64,000 nt of DNA from an uncultured Porticoccus sp. (GTDB lineage: Bacteria; Pseudomonadota; Gammaproteobacteria; Pseudomonadales; Porticoccaceae). Shown here in pieces: positions 7,306-15,712 of this stretch; positions within the stretch are counted from its first letter, which is position 1; each line of letters begins with the position of its first letter. The DNA lies in assembly GCF_913061305.1 (NCBI RefSeq), contig NZ_CAJXST010000003.1:1-64000 (forward strand), read 5' to 3'. The position numbers and the translations under genes were made by a program. The notes beneath the pieces were generated by a model that was not told the DNA's origin, searched no databases, and was given only the letters and a program-made list of their open reading frames with translations.

Positions 7306-7363
7306 AAGTAAGCGGGGACAGGTACAAACTTCTCCCGAGTTGATATCTCCAGCATGATTTCCT
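7306..7363 (+). repeat. Dispersed intergenic repeat, copy B
   Basis: AAGCGGGGACAGGTACAAAC followed by GAGTTGATATCTCCAGCATG and ATTTCCT. It matches copy A at 6710-6772 over nearly its whole length with a few substitutions and a short gap. The direct orientation around ybaK is consistent with a repeat-bounded segment. Confidence 0.6.
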
Positions 7364-7410
7364 TGCAGTATCGGGCATTTCTATTCATTGAAGCTTAGAT
7401 ATATTACAAG

Positions 7411-8733
7411 CTAGAAAAGAGGACTAAATAGTCCCTTTGAAATACGACAGCGCCCCGATGCCTTATTCTTTTCAACTTCACTCATGTTTTTCTTTGCCAG
7501 CTCCAAAGCGTCAGAAAAATGCTCTAAAGAGAATTTAACGGACTTTGCCAAAAACTCACCACTCATATTCGCAATGACACGTATCTCACCGATGTGCCCT
7601 TTTGACATCAACTCAATCACAGCGCTATCCATTTTTGGCGTTGCGTATGACACTGACCCGTTCTCTTTCACGCTTTTTGTCCAACGCCCCTCATAAACCT
7701 GTTTGCCATCAACAAAAATTTGATGTTTGTCTGTCTCATTTCGCACAGCTGCTCCCTCGTTAAAATCAAAGGCATAGTGCTCATTCGATGTATTTAAAAA
7801 TCTCAGGTTCGATTTTTCATCTTTCGCGTTCATGGCTTTCAAATCAGCCTCAAGAGAAAAGTAATTTTCCATCCAGAAAACCCCCCAATCGTGAAAGTCT
7901 GTTCGATCAGAACAGCTCGGCAGGCTCTTCTCCAGAAAGGCGATGACATCATTATGATTATTGGCGTGCGCGGCCACCAATGGGGCCTGTACCGTATCAT
8001 TCACGATCACGCCAACATGCGGGTCTGCGCCGGCTTCAAGCAAAGCCACAACCGCATCTAAATGCCCTTTCTCTGCAGCAACATATAATGGCGTTGCCCC
8101 AGAAATTGTACGGTTGTTGATGTTGGCTTTCGCCTTCAATAACATTTGAATGTTCTCGACATTACCGCGCTCCGCCGCGATGTATAAGGGCGATGTATTC
8201 TTTTTAATATCTCTTATATTCGGATTTGCGTCCGCTTTAATAAGCTGCCTTACAATGTCGTTCGCATTCATTACGTTAGCAATAAATAATGGCGTCAAAC
8301 CACGCTGACTGGCCAGGTTTACATCAGCCTTCGCGCCAATTAATGCGTCAACAATCTCCAGGTTTTTCTTTTGCGCCGCCATAAATAGGGCGCTTTCACC
8401 GGTCTTTGGTCTTAACGCATCTGGCTTTGCACCGGCTGACAAGAGAATGCGGACCCCTGTCGTCGAATCCGCCAGGACAGCCATAAAAAGTGCTGTTGCG
8501 CCATATTTATTCTTAACATTGACATCAGCACCCTGCTTGATAGGTGCTACAAGGAGTATTTCATCACCCTTTTTAAAACTTTCGGAGAGTGTTTTAAGGC
8601 TGGTGGTCGCTTGCTCATTATAGGCAACCTGCGAAATTTGCGAATCTGAAACAGAATGATCAATCGTTACACCGGCAAAAGCCCCCTGCGAAACCACACA
8701 AATAATCGCAGCGCATAAAATATTAGCCTTCAT
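7411..8733 (-). CDS. Secreted ankyrin-repeat protein
   Basis: A 440-residue protein with a signal peptide (ILCAAIICVVSQGAFA, cleavage near residue 20), so it should act in the periplasm or beyond. Residues of about 60-280 form six or so ankyrin repeats, seen in recurring G(A/S)TALFMAV, GLTPLFIAN, TSPLYIAAERGN and ATPLYVAAEKGHLDAVVALLEAGADPH units. The C-terminal ~160 residues are a non-repetitive domain I do not recognise. Ankyrin repeats mediate protein-protein contact. Its partner is unknown, and no catalase or peroxidase gene, a common companion of periplasmic ankyrins, is nearby. Confidence 0.85.
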   Translation of the reverse strand: MKANILCAAIICVVSQGAFAGVTIDHSVSDSQISQVAYNEQATTSLKTLSESFKKGDEILLVAPIKQGADVNVKNKYGATALFMAVLADSTTGVRILLSAGAKPDALRPKTGESALFMAAQKKNLEIVDALIGAKADVNLASQRGLTPLFIANVMNANDIVRQLIKADANPNIRDIKKNTSPLYIAAERGNVENIQMLLKAKANINNRTISGATPLYVAAEKGHLDAVVALLEAGADPHVGVIVNDTVQAPLVAAHANNHNDVIAFLEKSLPSCSDRTDFHDWGVFWMENYFSLEADLKAMNAKDEKSNLRFLNTSNEHYAFDFNEGAAVRNETDKHQIFVDGKQVYEGRWTKSVKENGSVSYATPKMDSAVIELMSKGHIGEIRVIANMSGEFLAKSVKFSLEHFSDALELAKKNMSEVEKNKASGRCRISKGLFSPLF

Positions 8734-9127
8734 ATGAATATCCCTTTGTTTTTATTAAATATCCCTTGGCCTTCAATGCAGTGAAAAGAACACTTACCCG
8801 CCGGATTGCTTTGCAATATAACGATAGGAGTTCTGTCAGTACATCGATGCTAACATCAATGCTGCGAATAAGTAGAATAAACCGAGTCGTGGCATCTTCT
8901 CCCCGTCTGTTACCCCTCCGGGTCAGAATTGGCGTATATGCGAATATGCCAGGAGCCCACTGGTGGCGGATATTTGGATCCATTTTGCCTGTCGCCAGTT
9001 ATACCAGCTCTTGAGGCCTCCTTTACCTTGGTGAACCATGTAATCGTCTTTTGACATAGGGGTATATCCCCTATTGAATAAGCCGCAAATAAAATAAGTC
9101 AATAAATGGGATTAAAGGCAAGGGCTG
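8734..9127. other. Intergenic region between divergent genes
   Basis: It separates the ankyrin gene (minus) from the hemerythrin-GGDEF gene (plus) and should carry both promoters. The only clear element is the promoter/operator-like motif at 9051-9079. Open frames here show no recognisable protein signature. Confidence 0.5.
9051..9079 (+). promoter_or_regulatory. Sigma-70-like promoter with an operator-like inverted repeat in its spacer
   Basis: TTGACA (9051-9056) is a perfect -35 box. After 17 bases comes TTGAAT (9074-9079), a 4-of-6 -10 box. The spacer is almost filled by the inverted repeat ATAGGGG-TATAT-CCCCTAT (9056-9074), well placed for a repressor or MerR-like activator. The start codon of the hemerythrin-GGDEF gene is about 50 bases downstream. 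Confidence 0.5.
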
Positions 9128-10252
9128 ATGATGAGCAAAGACGGTGTGACAGCTTTCACCTGGGACAAACACTTCGTCACCGGTATTGCGGAAGTCGACG
9201 AACAACACCACGGTCTGGTCGACCTTATCAATGATTTCAGCGATCGCGTTGTCGCCGGGGATGCTTCCGTAGAGGAAACTGCCGCCATCCTCTCCCGGCT
9301 GCGTCAGTATGCCCGCTACCATTTCCGTGAGGAAGAGCAGTTGATGGTGACAGCGGGTATTGATGAGCGGGCATTGTCTGCCCACCAGCAAGCTCACCGA
9401 CGGTTTTGTGAGGAAATCGAGCACATTGACAGCAGGCTGCCGGTTCTCGGTGAGAGGGAGATCGGGCAGGTTCTCGACTACATGGTGCATTGGCTCGGCT
9501 ACCATATCCTCGGCATCGACCAATCCATGGCCCGGCAGCTGCGTGCCATCAAGTCCGGGACTTCGCCTGTCGCCGCCTACGAAGAGGAGTTGGCCTTCGA
9601 TGCGGGGCCGGTACAGCCACTTCTCCACGCCATCGTGGGCCTGCTCCAGATCGTCGAGGAAAAAAATCGGGAGCTTGTGGCCACTAATGCCGCTCTGGAG
9701 ACTCGCGTAGCCGAGCGTACTCTGGAGCTGCGTCAGCTCAACGATGCCATGCATCAACTCGCCATGCATGACCCGCTTACGGGACTCCCCAACCGCCGCC
9801 AGGCCACGGACTTTCTCGACGCCCACTGGCCGGAAAGGAAAACCCGGCCCGTCAGCTGCCTGATGATCGACGCCGACCACTTCAAAGAGATCAACGATAA
9901 CTTTGGGCACGAGGAGGGGGACCGGGTGTTGGAGGGGCTGGCGACGGAGATCCGTCAGGGCTTTCGAACCGATGACCTGGTCTGTCGCATCGGCGGAGAT
10001 GAGTTCCTGGTTATATGCCCACAGACGCCCCTCGCCAAGGCGCTGGAGCTCGCGGACCGGCTACTGGCTCACATCAATGGCTTGTCGCTGCCGGTTCAGG
10101 GTGGAGCCTGGCAGGGCAGTTTGAGTATCGGCGTGGCCTGCGCTACAGAGGCCATGACCCACACTTCCGAGCTCTTGCGCATGGCTGATGAGGGACTGTA
10201 CGCGGCTAAAACGGCGGGGCGCAACAGGGTGTGCAGCGTTCAGACAATCTAG
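9128..10252 (+). CDS. Bacteriohemerythrin-diguanylate cyclase fusion (oxygen/redox-sensing GGDEF protein)
   Basis: Residues of about 10-140 form a hemerythrin domain: WDKHFVTGIAEVDEQHHGLV, then YHFREEEQLM, HQQAHRRF and HWLGYHILGID supply the His, Glu and Asp ligands of a di-iron site. A short coiled coil (LQIVEEKNRELVATNAALE) links it to a GGDEF domain at about 205-370, with an intact RIGGDEF signature and an RTDD inhibitory site five residues before it. It should make c-di-GMP under control of oxygen or iron redox state and be subject to product inhibition. ATG 9128 or 9131 may be the start. It converges with another diguanylate cyclase gene downstream. Confidence 0.92.
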   Translation: MMSKDGVTAFTWDKHFVTGIAEVDEQHHGLVDLINDFSDRVVAGDASVEETAAILSRLRQYARYHFREEEQLMVTAGIDERALSAHQQAHRRFCEEIEHIDSRLPVLGEREIGQVLDYMVHWLGYHILGIDQSMARQLRAIKSGTSPVAAYEEELAFDAGPVQPLLHAIVGLLQIVEEKNRELVATNAALETRVAERTLELRQLNDAMHQLAMHDPLTGLPNRRQATDFLDAHWPERKTRPVSCLMIDADHFKEINDNFGHEEGDRVLEGLATEIRQGFRTDDLVCRIGGDEFLVICPQTPLAKALELADRLLAHINGLSLPVQGGAWQGSLSIGVACATEAMTHTSELLRMADEGLYAAKTAGRNRVCSVQTI

Positions 10253-10346
10253 CTGCTAACATTTTTGGGCAGTCCGGAAACTCATTTACTATCAACAGGA
10301 GGGGGCCGGTCCAACTGTCTTTCCCCGTTTTCTTCCCCAATTCCCA

Positions 10347-11642
10347 CTAAACCTCGACCCGGTTTCTGCCAAGCTCTTTTGCCCGATAGAGTGCTTCATC
10401 GACCCGTTGGGCTAATGATTTGGCATTCTCATGGGGGGCAAGTTCTACCACCCCGAAACTGGCCGTGACGCTGCCGAGCTTGTCGACGGGATGGGCGGTG
10501 ATGGTCTGTCGTAACTTCTCGGCGACGTCCCTTGCTGTGTCCAGCCCGGTCTGCGGCAGTAATACCATAAACTCCTCGCCACCCCAGCGCCCATGGATGT
10601 CAATGCCGCGGATGTTGTCATTGACCAGGCTGGTAACCGTTTTCAATGCCGCGTCACCGGTATTGTGGCCAAAGCGATCGTTGACCTGCTTGAAGTGATC
10701 GAGGTCGTACATGAGCAGTGCAAGCGGGGTCTGGTAGCGGTTGGCACGTTCTATCTCGTGTTCCAGCAGGCGGTCGAACTCCTGCCGGTTATTAATGCCG
10801 GTGAGACCGTCCGTAATGGCCATAATGCGCACCTGCTCTTCGGCATGGATGCGTTGGGTGATATCCAGAAGTATTCCAGTCCAGATAATGGAGCCGTCCG
10901 GTTCCTTCTCTGGTGTGGCACGGGACTCGATCCAGCGAATAGAGCCATCGATATGTCGGATGCGAAACTCTGCATGAAAGTGCGACAGAGTCCTTGCGGA
11001 TTCCTCGGTTTTGCGCTCGATTTCGGGTGTATCCTCCGGAAGAACGCGGGAGGCGATATGGTCTACGTCGGTACCGGACAATTCCTTCTGCTCCAGACCA
11101 CCCAGTTCGGCGAAACCCTCACTGAAATAGGGGAAGCTGCGTGTACCATCCGGCGCCAAACGGTATTGGTAGAGTGCACCGGGCACCTGGGCGGCGATGC
11201 GTTCAAGCAGTTCCTTGCTCTGCCGGAGCCGCTCCTCAAAGGACTTGCGTACCGTGGTGTCCCTGACAATGCAGAAAACCAGGTTCTCGCCATTATAGAG
11301 CGCGCCATTGGTGCTGACCTCCGCATCGGTAATCGTGCCGTCCTTGCGGCGGTGCCGGGTGTCAAAATGTGCGCTTGAATTGTCGGCGGACAGAAGCATT
11401 TTCCGCAGTTCCTGCTCGCTGAACCGGATATCCCAGTCCCACACGTGAAGGCTGCCCACTTCTTCGAGTGTATAGCCGAGCATGTCGGCATAACGCTGGT
11501 TGGCCCGGTACACACTGCCATCTCGTCTGAGTACCACCATGGCGTCTCCGGATTGTTCGAACAGGACGGTCCAGAGTATAGTTTCTGTGGTTGCGTGGTC
11601 TGTCAGTGGTTTCAAGCTCAGGCCCTGGTTGTCCAAAATCAA
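10347..11642 (-). CDS. PAS-PAS diguanylate cyclase (GGDEF)
   Basis: A soluble 431-residue protein with two PAS domains followed by GGDEF. PAS1 (about 25-135) begins LFEQSGDAMVVLRRDGSVYRANQ. PAS2 (about 145-265) has YRLAPDGTRSFPYFSEGFAELG and a PAC-type RWIESRATPEKEPDGSIIWTGI end. The cyclase domain (about 270-431) has LTGINNRQEFDR, RWGGEEF as the active-site loop, and an RGID inhibitory site upstream. It lacks membrane segments, so the input signal is probably cytoplasmic. The gene converges with the hemerythrin-GGDEF gene, and the 94-base gap between them has no clear terminator. Confidence 0.92.
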   Translation of the reverse strand: MILDNQGLSLKPLTDHATTETILWTVLFEQSGDAMVVLRRDGSVYRANQRYADMLGYTLEEVGSLHVWDWDIRFSEQELRKMLLSADNSSAHFDTRHRRKDGTITDAEVSTNGALYNGENLVFCIVRDTTVRKSFEERLRQSKELLERIAAQVPGALYQYRLAPDGTRSFPYFSEGFAELGGLEQKELSGTDVDHIASRVLPEDTPEIERKTEESARTLSHFHAEFRIRHIDGSIRWIESRATPEKEPDGSIIWTGILLDITQRIHAEEQVRIMAITDGLTGINNRQEFDRLLEHEIERANRYQTPLALLMYDLDHFKQVNDRFGHNTGDAALKTVTSLVNDNIRGIDIHGRWGGEEFMVLLPQTGLDTARDVAEKLRQTITAHPVDKLGSVTASFGVVELAPHENAKSLAQRVDEALYRAKELGRNRVEV

Positions 11643-11800
11643 AACCTGCAGAGTTCCAGGCTGTTTTGTTATTCGAGCAGGATACCTAGCAAAAGTACAG
11701 GAACAAAGCGCTTACGCCTGTTTGTGGACCTGCGGTCATCCACCAGACGTCCTTGCCCGGGAACTGCCTGGTCTCGCGTCAGCATGTTGAGGAGAACTTG

Positions 11801-12598
11801 ATGAGGCAGCTGCCAAAATCCCTATTTATCTCGCATGGCGGAGGGCCCTTGCCGTTATTGGGAGATCCGGGGCATAGTGAGATGGTGTCCTGTCTGCAGG
11901 GTATTGCTGCGGCCATTCCTAAGCCCGATGCGCTTGTGGTCGTCAGTGCCCACTGGGAAGAAACAACGCCAACGATTACAGCAGGGCGCTCTCCCGCCTT
12001 GATATATGACTACTACGGATTCCCACCTGAATCTTACGATATCAGGTATCCATGCGTTGGTGAGCCTTCTCTGGCGATAGACATTCAGCGCATGCTTGGC
12101 GATTGCGGGATAGCAGCGCAACTAGACGAGAACAGGGGCTTCGATCACGGCGTTTTCGTGCCTCTCAAAATCATGTATCCGGAAGCCGATATTCCCTGTG
12201 TTCAGTTGTCTTTGGTGAGCACTTTGGATGCTTCGTTTCACATCGATATTGGAGCTGCGCTGCAGGGGCTGAAGCGGCAGAACGTATTGGTTATTGGCTC
12301 CGGTTTTTCATTTCATAACCTGAAGGACTTTTTCGCGCCCGAGAGTACTAAATCCCGACAACTCAATCACTCATTTGAACAGTGGCTGCTGAATGTCTGT
12401 ACCGATGATCAATACCTGGAGAAGGAGAGGCGAGATCTGTTGGTGGGTTGGGAAGAGGCACCCGGTGCTCGATTTTGCCACCCGAGAGAAGAGCATCTTC
12501 TGCCACTTCATGTGTGTTATGGCCGGTCTCAAACCCGCTGCACTGAACAATTTGAACTCACTATCATGAACAGGAAATCGAGCATGTATCTGTGGTGA
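11801..12598 (+). CDS. Class III extradiol ring-cleavage dioxygenase (4,5-DOPA dioxygenase/YgiD-like)
   Basis: A LigB-type enzyme of the DODA/YgiD family. SLFISHGGGPLPLLG carries the first metal-binding His, ALVVVSAHWE the second, and FDHGVFVPLKIMYPEADIPCVQLSL the catalytic His. The 265-residue length is normal. Family members use non-heme Fe(II) to open catechol rings such as DOPA. The ATG at 11801 has GAGGAGAA upstream and is preferred over an in-frame upstream start that would add 16 atypical residues. There is no operon partner; the natural substrate is not evident. Confidence 0.88.
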   Translation: MRQLPKSLFISHGGGPLPLLGDPGHSEMVSCLQGIAAAIPKPDALVVVSAHWEETTPTITAGRSPALIYDYYGFPPESYDIRYPCVGEPSLAIDIQRMLGDCGIAAQLDENRGFDHGVFVPLKIMYPEADIPCVQLSLVSTLDASFHIDIGAALQGLKRQNVLVIGSGFSFHNLKDFFAPESTKSRQLNHSFEQWLLNVCTDDQYLEKERRDLLVGWEEAPGARFCHPREEHLLPLHVCYGRSQTRCTEQFELTIMNRKSSMYLW

Positions 12599-12714
12599 TC
12601 CACCTTTTTACAAGGGCATCACTCGCAGCCAATTTTCCGTTGCACTGCAAATTTGCCGCAGGGCGGACTATTAGGCATATTACGGCCCGAATTGACTATT
12701 AAAGGAAATCGCGA

Positions 12715-13167
12715 GTGACGAGCAACCATACTTTCTATTTATATGCCGCAGTGATGCTGCTGGCTGGCCTGGGTATACCTGTCATGGCAGCATTGAATGG
12801 CGGCCTCGGCACAAAATTACAAAACCCGGCCCTGGCGACAACCATTCTTTTTGTGGTTGGTGGCCTGCTATCCATTGTTTATCTGGTTGTTTCCGGCAGC
12901 CTGCCAAAGTCCGTACCGGGCCATATCCCGGTCTATTACTATTTCGGTGGCACATTCGTCATTTTTTATATATTAACCATCACTTGGGTTGCGCCAAAAT
13001 TTGGTGTGGGCAATGCCGTTTCGTTCGTCTTGCTGGGGCAGATTGTTTCGATGGCAGTCATTGATCATTTCAGGCTTTTCGGTGCGCCGTACAACCCGGT
13101 AAATCTGGTCCGGTTTGCCGGGTTGGTTTTGATGGCAATTGGCGTTTTTCTTGCGGTTCGGCGTTAG
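12715..13167 (+). CDS. YdcZ-like small DMT family transporter (DUF606)
   Basis: A 150-residue integral membrane protein with five predicted hydrophobic segments. It matches DMT_YdcZ (DUF606): AGLGIPVMAALNGGLGTKLQNPALAT at the start, GTFVIFYILTITWVAPKFG in the middle, and LLGQIVSMAVIDHFRLFG and FAGLVLMAIGVFLAVRR at the end. The family resembles half of a drug/metabolite transporter and probably dimerises; the substrate is unknown. It starts at GTG 12715 and is monocistronic. Confidence 0.88.
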   Translation: MTSNHTFYLYAAVMLLAGLGIPVMAALNGGLGTKLQNPALATTILFVVGGLLSIVYLVVSGSLPKSVPGHIPVYYYFGGTFVIFYILTITWVAPKFGVGNAVSFVLLGQIVSMAVIDHFRLFGAPYNPVNLVRFAGLVLMAIGVFLAVRR

Positions 13168-13195
13168 CCCGGCAAGCAATAAGTGATATCAGAGA

Positions 13196-13230
13196 TAAGA
13201 GGGGTCGGGTTAAAACTATTCCGTTTCCAC
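13196..13230 (+). repeat. Short relative of the dispersed intergenic repeat
   Basis: AGGGGTCGGGTTAAAACTAT followed by TCCGTTTCC resembles the GGGTCAGGTTAAACC units at 33850-33939 and the heads of copies A and B near ybaK. The match is limited to the first ~20 bases. Confidence 0.35.
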
Positions 13231-13304
13231 TTGTGGCCAAGCGGGTTCATGGCCCACCATGGCTAATTACATCGGTCACTTACATCTCTTTTGGAGCTTG
13301 CTAA

Positions 13305-14270
13305 ATGCGTGTTTTTGCCAATCCAGTTGGTGCCGGCTCTCTCTGGTTCGACAACCTTGCCACAGCCGACGGGACGCCCGTCGCCTACGACCCCCAGGCG
13401 CGGGCTTTCCTGCCGATGCCACCATTTTGTGCCAACCGGGACAGAATCGGCTGCAACTGGATAGCACCGGAAGAGGGAGCCTTCTGTCGGTCCTGTACCA
13501 TGACGGCATTGGCACCTGATCCTTCGATCCCTAATGCCATCCCCAACTGGGCGCAGACCGAGGCGGCCAAGCGGTGGGCATTGGATAATCTGGGACGCTG
13601 GCATTGGTTTCGTCCCGAGGATCCGGGGGCACCGCCTGTGTTTCATCTGCTTGCCGAAGGTCCGACTCCAGTTCTGATGGGGCACGTCGAAGGCGTGGTG
13701 ACCATCAGTGTGGCAGAAGTGGACCCCGTGCTACTCACTACCCGCCGTGAAGCGCTGGAGGAACCCTATCGCACCATGATAGGCCATATGCGCCACGAAA
13801 TTGCCCACATGCTCTGGTGGCGGCTGAGTCTTCGCGAGGATTTTCTCGATGCATTCCGGGAGATGTTCGGCGATGAGCGGGTGGACTATGTCGGGGCGCT
13901 TCAATACCACTACGAAAACGGTCCGCCACCAAACTGGAGACAGCATTACCTGACCAGTTATGCCTCCACGCACCCCCATGAAGATTGGGCGGAAACGGTG
14001 GCACACCTGCTGCACCTGACGGACATTGCCGACAGCTTTGTGGCCACCGGTCTGTCATCGCCGCAGATTCCTCACGCTGGCTGGGACCCGTATTCGGAGC
14101 CCGATGCCGAGCGGCTGATCCAGATCGCGGCGACGCTTACCGTGGGTGTCAACCACGTCAATCGTTCCATGGGTCTATCGGATCTCTATCCATTCGTGCT
14201 GTCGAACCACGCCCGTTACAAGCTGGCATTTGTTCATAACTGGTTGCGGCGGGGTGCCCAGGGCCTTTGA
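13305..14270 (+). CDS. Putative zinc-binding metallopeptidase (Peptidase_Mx family)
   Basis: A 321-residue protein of the 'putative zinc-binding metallopeptidase' family. The catalytic part has HMRHEIAHMLWWRLS, an HExxH zinc motif, near residues 165-175, and HPHEDWAETVAHLLHLTD near 224-241, which probably gives the third ligand. The N-terminal region corresponds to the family's zinc-ribbon, but the first Cys knuckles seem lost: the start reads FANPVGAGSLWFDNLATADG where relatives have CxxCG pairs. Only the later FCANRDRIGCNW and FCRSC cysteines remain. TTGGAG precedes the ATG. The function of the family is not established. Confidence 0.8.
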   Translation: MRVFANPVGAGSLWFDNLATADGTPVAYDPQARAFLPMPPFCANRDRIGCNWIAPEEGAFCRSCTMTALAPDPSIPNAIPNWAQTEAAKRWALDNLGRWHWFRPEDPGAPPVFHLLAEGPTPVLMGHVEGVVTISVAEVDPVLLTTRREALEEPYRTMIGHMRHEIAHMLWWRLSLREDFLDAFREMFGDERVDYVGALQYHYENGPPPNWRQHYLTSYASTHPHEDWAETVAHLLHLTDIADSFVATGLSSPQIPHAGWDPYSEPDAERLIQIAATLTVGVNHVNRSMGLSDLYPFVLSNHARYKLAFVHNWLRRGAQGL

Positions 14271-14416
14271 ATGTGGCGACCGGGAGCAAGCTCGGGCTTA
14301 AGCCCACGGGGATCCGCGCTGCGGCCTTCACGGCAGGTGTGCAGGAGGCCCTGACAAAACGGCGGTGAACTCGTAACCTGTAAACAGGCGGTTTCGAACA
14401 GTCAAAGGGGAATTGA

Positions 14417-15517
14417 GTGATAGGTGATCGCAAAGTAAGTGTCTTTTATGACGAGGTGATGCTGGGTCATGACCCACAGGTGGATCTGCCCTTTATTCCC
14501 AGCCGGGTGGAGAAGCGCGTCAGAACCGTCCTGCAGGAACTGAAGTTCAAGTGGAGTTACCCCGAGCACCCCGGGCGGTTGAGTGCTATCAAGACCTATC
14601 TTGACGAGAATCCTGTTCCGGGGACTCACTTCACCTCGGGTCCCAGTGCCACCTACGAACAGTTAAGCCGCGTGCATACGACTTCCTACCTGGACCATAT
14701 TTTCTCACTGGCAGGCGAAAGCGCCTGGCTGGACAGAGATACCACTGCCGTTTCACCCGGCAGCATTGAGGCCGCCACCGCAGCGGCCGGCAACGCCATC
14801 GCCGCAGTGGAAAGCGTGATCAACAAGAAATCACAAAGTGCTTTCGCCCTGGTGCGGCCTCCGGGCCACCACGCCGAGCCGGTTCGAGCCAGGGGTTTCT
14901 GTCTGCTGAATAATGTTGCGGTGGCGGCGGCTCACGCCCAGGCCAAGCTGGGTTGCGAGCGCATTCTGATCATTGACTGGGATGCGCACCACGGCAATGG
15001 CACTCAGGATATATTCTGGGCGGATCCCGATGTGCTGTTTTTCGATACCCATTGCGCCGCACCTTTTTATCCCGGTTCCGGCCATCTTGACGAAGTGGGT
15101 GCTGGGCTTGGCGAAGGCTACACGATCAACGTGCCGCTTCCTGAAACCGCCGGTGATATCGCTGTCGAGAAAGCTTTTCGTGAAATCTTGCTTCCGGCCG
15201 CCGAGCGCTTTAGACCCGATCTTGTGCTTGTCTCGGCGGGCTTCGATCCGCACCACAATGATATGGCCATGAACCTGACCTATAACGGCTTTAAGGTCCT
15301 CACGCGTATCGTTCAGAATATAGCCGACCAATACTGTGATGGCCGGCTCGTGTTTGTGCTGGAAGGCGGCTACAACCTGACATCGCTCTCTCGTGGTGTT
15401 CACGCTGTGCTGGAGGTGCTGGCTGGAGGTGATGCACCAGAAATTCTGGAGTGTGGTGTGAAGGAGGTGATGGAAGCGGCGGAATTCCATCGCACGGCAT
15501 TTATCGACGATGACTAA
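14417..15517 (+). CDS. Histone deacetylase superfamily (class II-like amidohydrolase)
   Basis: A 366-residue zinc-dependent deacetylase. It carries all key motifs: RPPGHHAEP (catalytic His pair), IIDWDAHHGNGTQDIFW (zinc Asp/His), FFDTH, SAGFDPHHND (second zinc Asp) and FVLEGGYNL. Bacterial members remove acetyl or acyl groups from polyamines, acetoin-related proteins or other small molecules; the substrate here is unknown. It starts at GTG 14417 with AAAGGGG upstream. A decayed copy of its last ~105 bases lies 18 kb away at 33724-33828. Confidence 0.92.
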   Translation: MIGDRKVSVFYDEVMLGHDPQVDLPFIPSRVEKRVRTVLQELKFKWSYPEHPGRLSAIKTYLDENPVPGTHFTSGPSATYEQLSRVHTTSYLDHIFSLAGESAWLDRDTTAVSPGSIEAATAAAGNAIAAVESVINKKSQSAFALVRPPGHHAEPVRARGFCLLNNVAVAAAHAQAKLGCERILIIDWDAHHGNGTQDIFWADPDVLFFDTHCAAPFYPGSGHLDEVGAGLGEGYTINVPLPETAGDIAVEKAFREILLPAAERFRPDLVLVSAGFDPHHNDMAMNLTYNGFKVLTRIVQNIADQYCDGRLVFVLEGGYNLTSLSRGVHAVLEVLAGGDAPEILECGVKEVMEAAEFHRTAFIDDD

Positions 15518-15540
15518 AAACCGCGCCTGAACAAGCGAGT

Positions 15541-15580
15541 ATAGGGACAGCTTCCCAGATTTAAATTTTCCAACATTTTC
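15541..15580 (+). repeat. Short dispersed-repeat relative downstream of the deacetylase gene
   Basis: TATAGGGACAGCTTCCCAGA followed by TTTAAATTTTCC begins like the GGGACAGGTAC and GGGTCAGGTTA repeats at 7306 and 33831. The decayed deacetylase copy at 33724-33828 is also followed by such a repeat. Confidence 0.35.
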
Positions 15581-15651
15581 TGCTTTTTCAATTTGTAGCA
15601 GGTTTCGGTTTCCCACCCATCAGTTGCAGCCATGCCGGCATTTTTATAGAA

Positions 15652-15666
15652 TGCGAATGATTCTCA
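15652..15666 (+). promoter_or_regulatory. Fur box upstream of fecI1
   Basis: TGCGAATGATTCTCA matches the 7-1-7 Fur inverted repeat TGATAATNATTATCA at 12 of 14 arm positions. It lies 47 bases before the GTG of the first FecI gene, where Fur-Fe(II) would block transcription in iron-rich cells. Confidence 0.85.
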
Positions 15667-15712
15667 TTAATAGTTTATATGGGGAGTAATTTCCTGATTC
15701 TAGGAGCAGCCC

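Noticed and set aside
8723-8983. Possible 86-residue minus-strand gene upstream of the ankyrin gene
   Set aside because: It overlaps the ankyrin start, shows no recognisable protein features and lies where promoters are expected.
9071-9910. 279-residue minus-strand frame
   Set aside because: It is antisense to the hemerythrin-GGDEF gene, which has unmistakable domain motifs; the minus frame has none.
10593-11378. 261-residue plus-strand frame
   Set aside because: It is antisense to the PAS-PAS-GGDEF gene and lacks any domain signature.
14831-15616. 261-residue minus-strand frame
   Set aside because: It is antisense to the deacetylase gene, whose catalytic motifs are complete.
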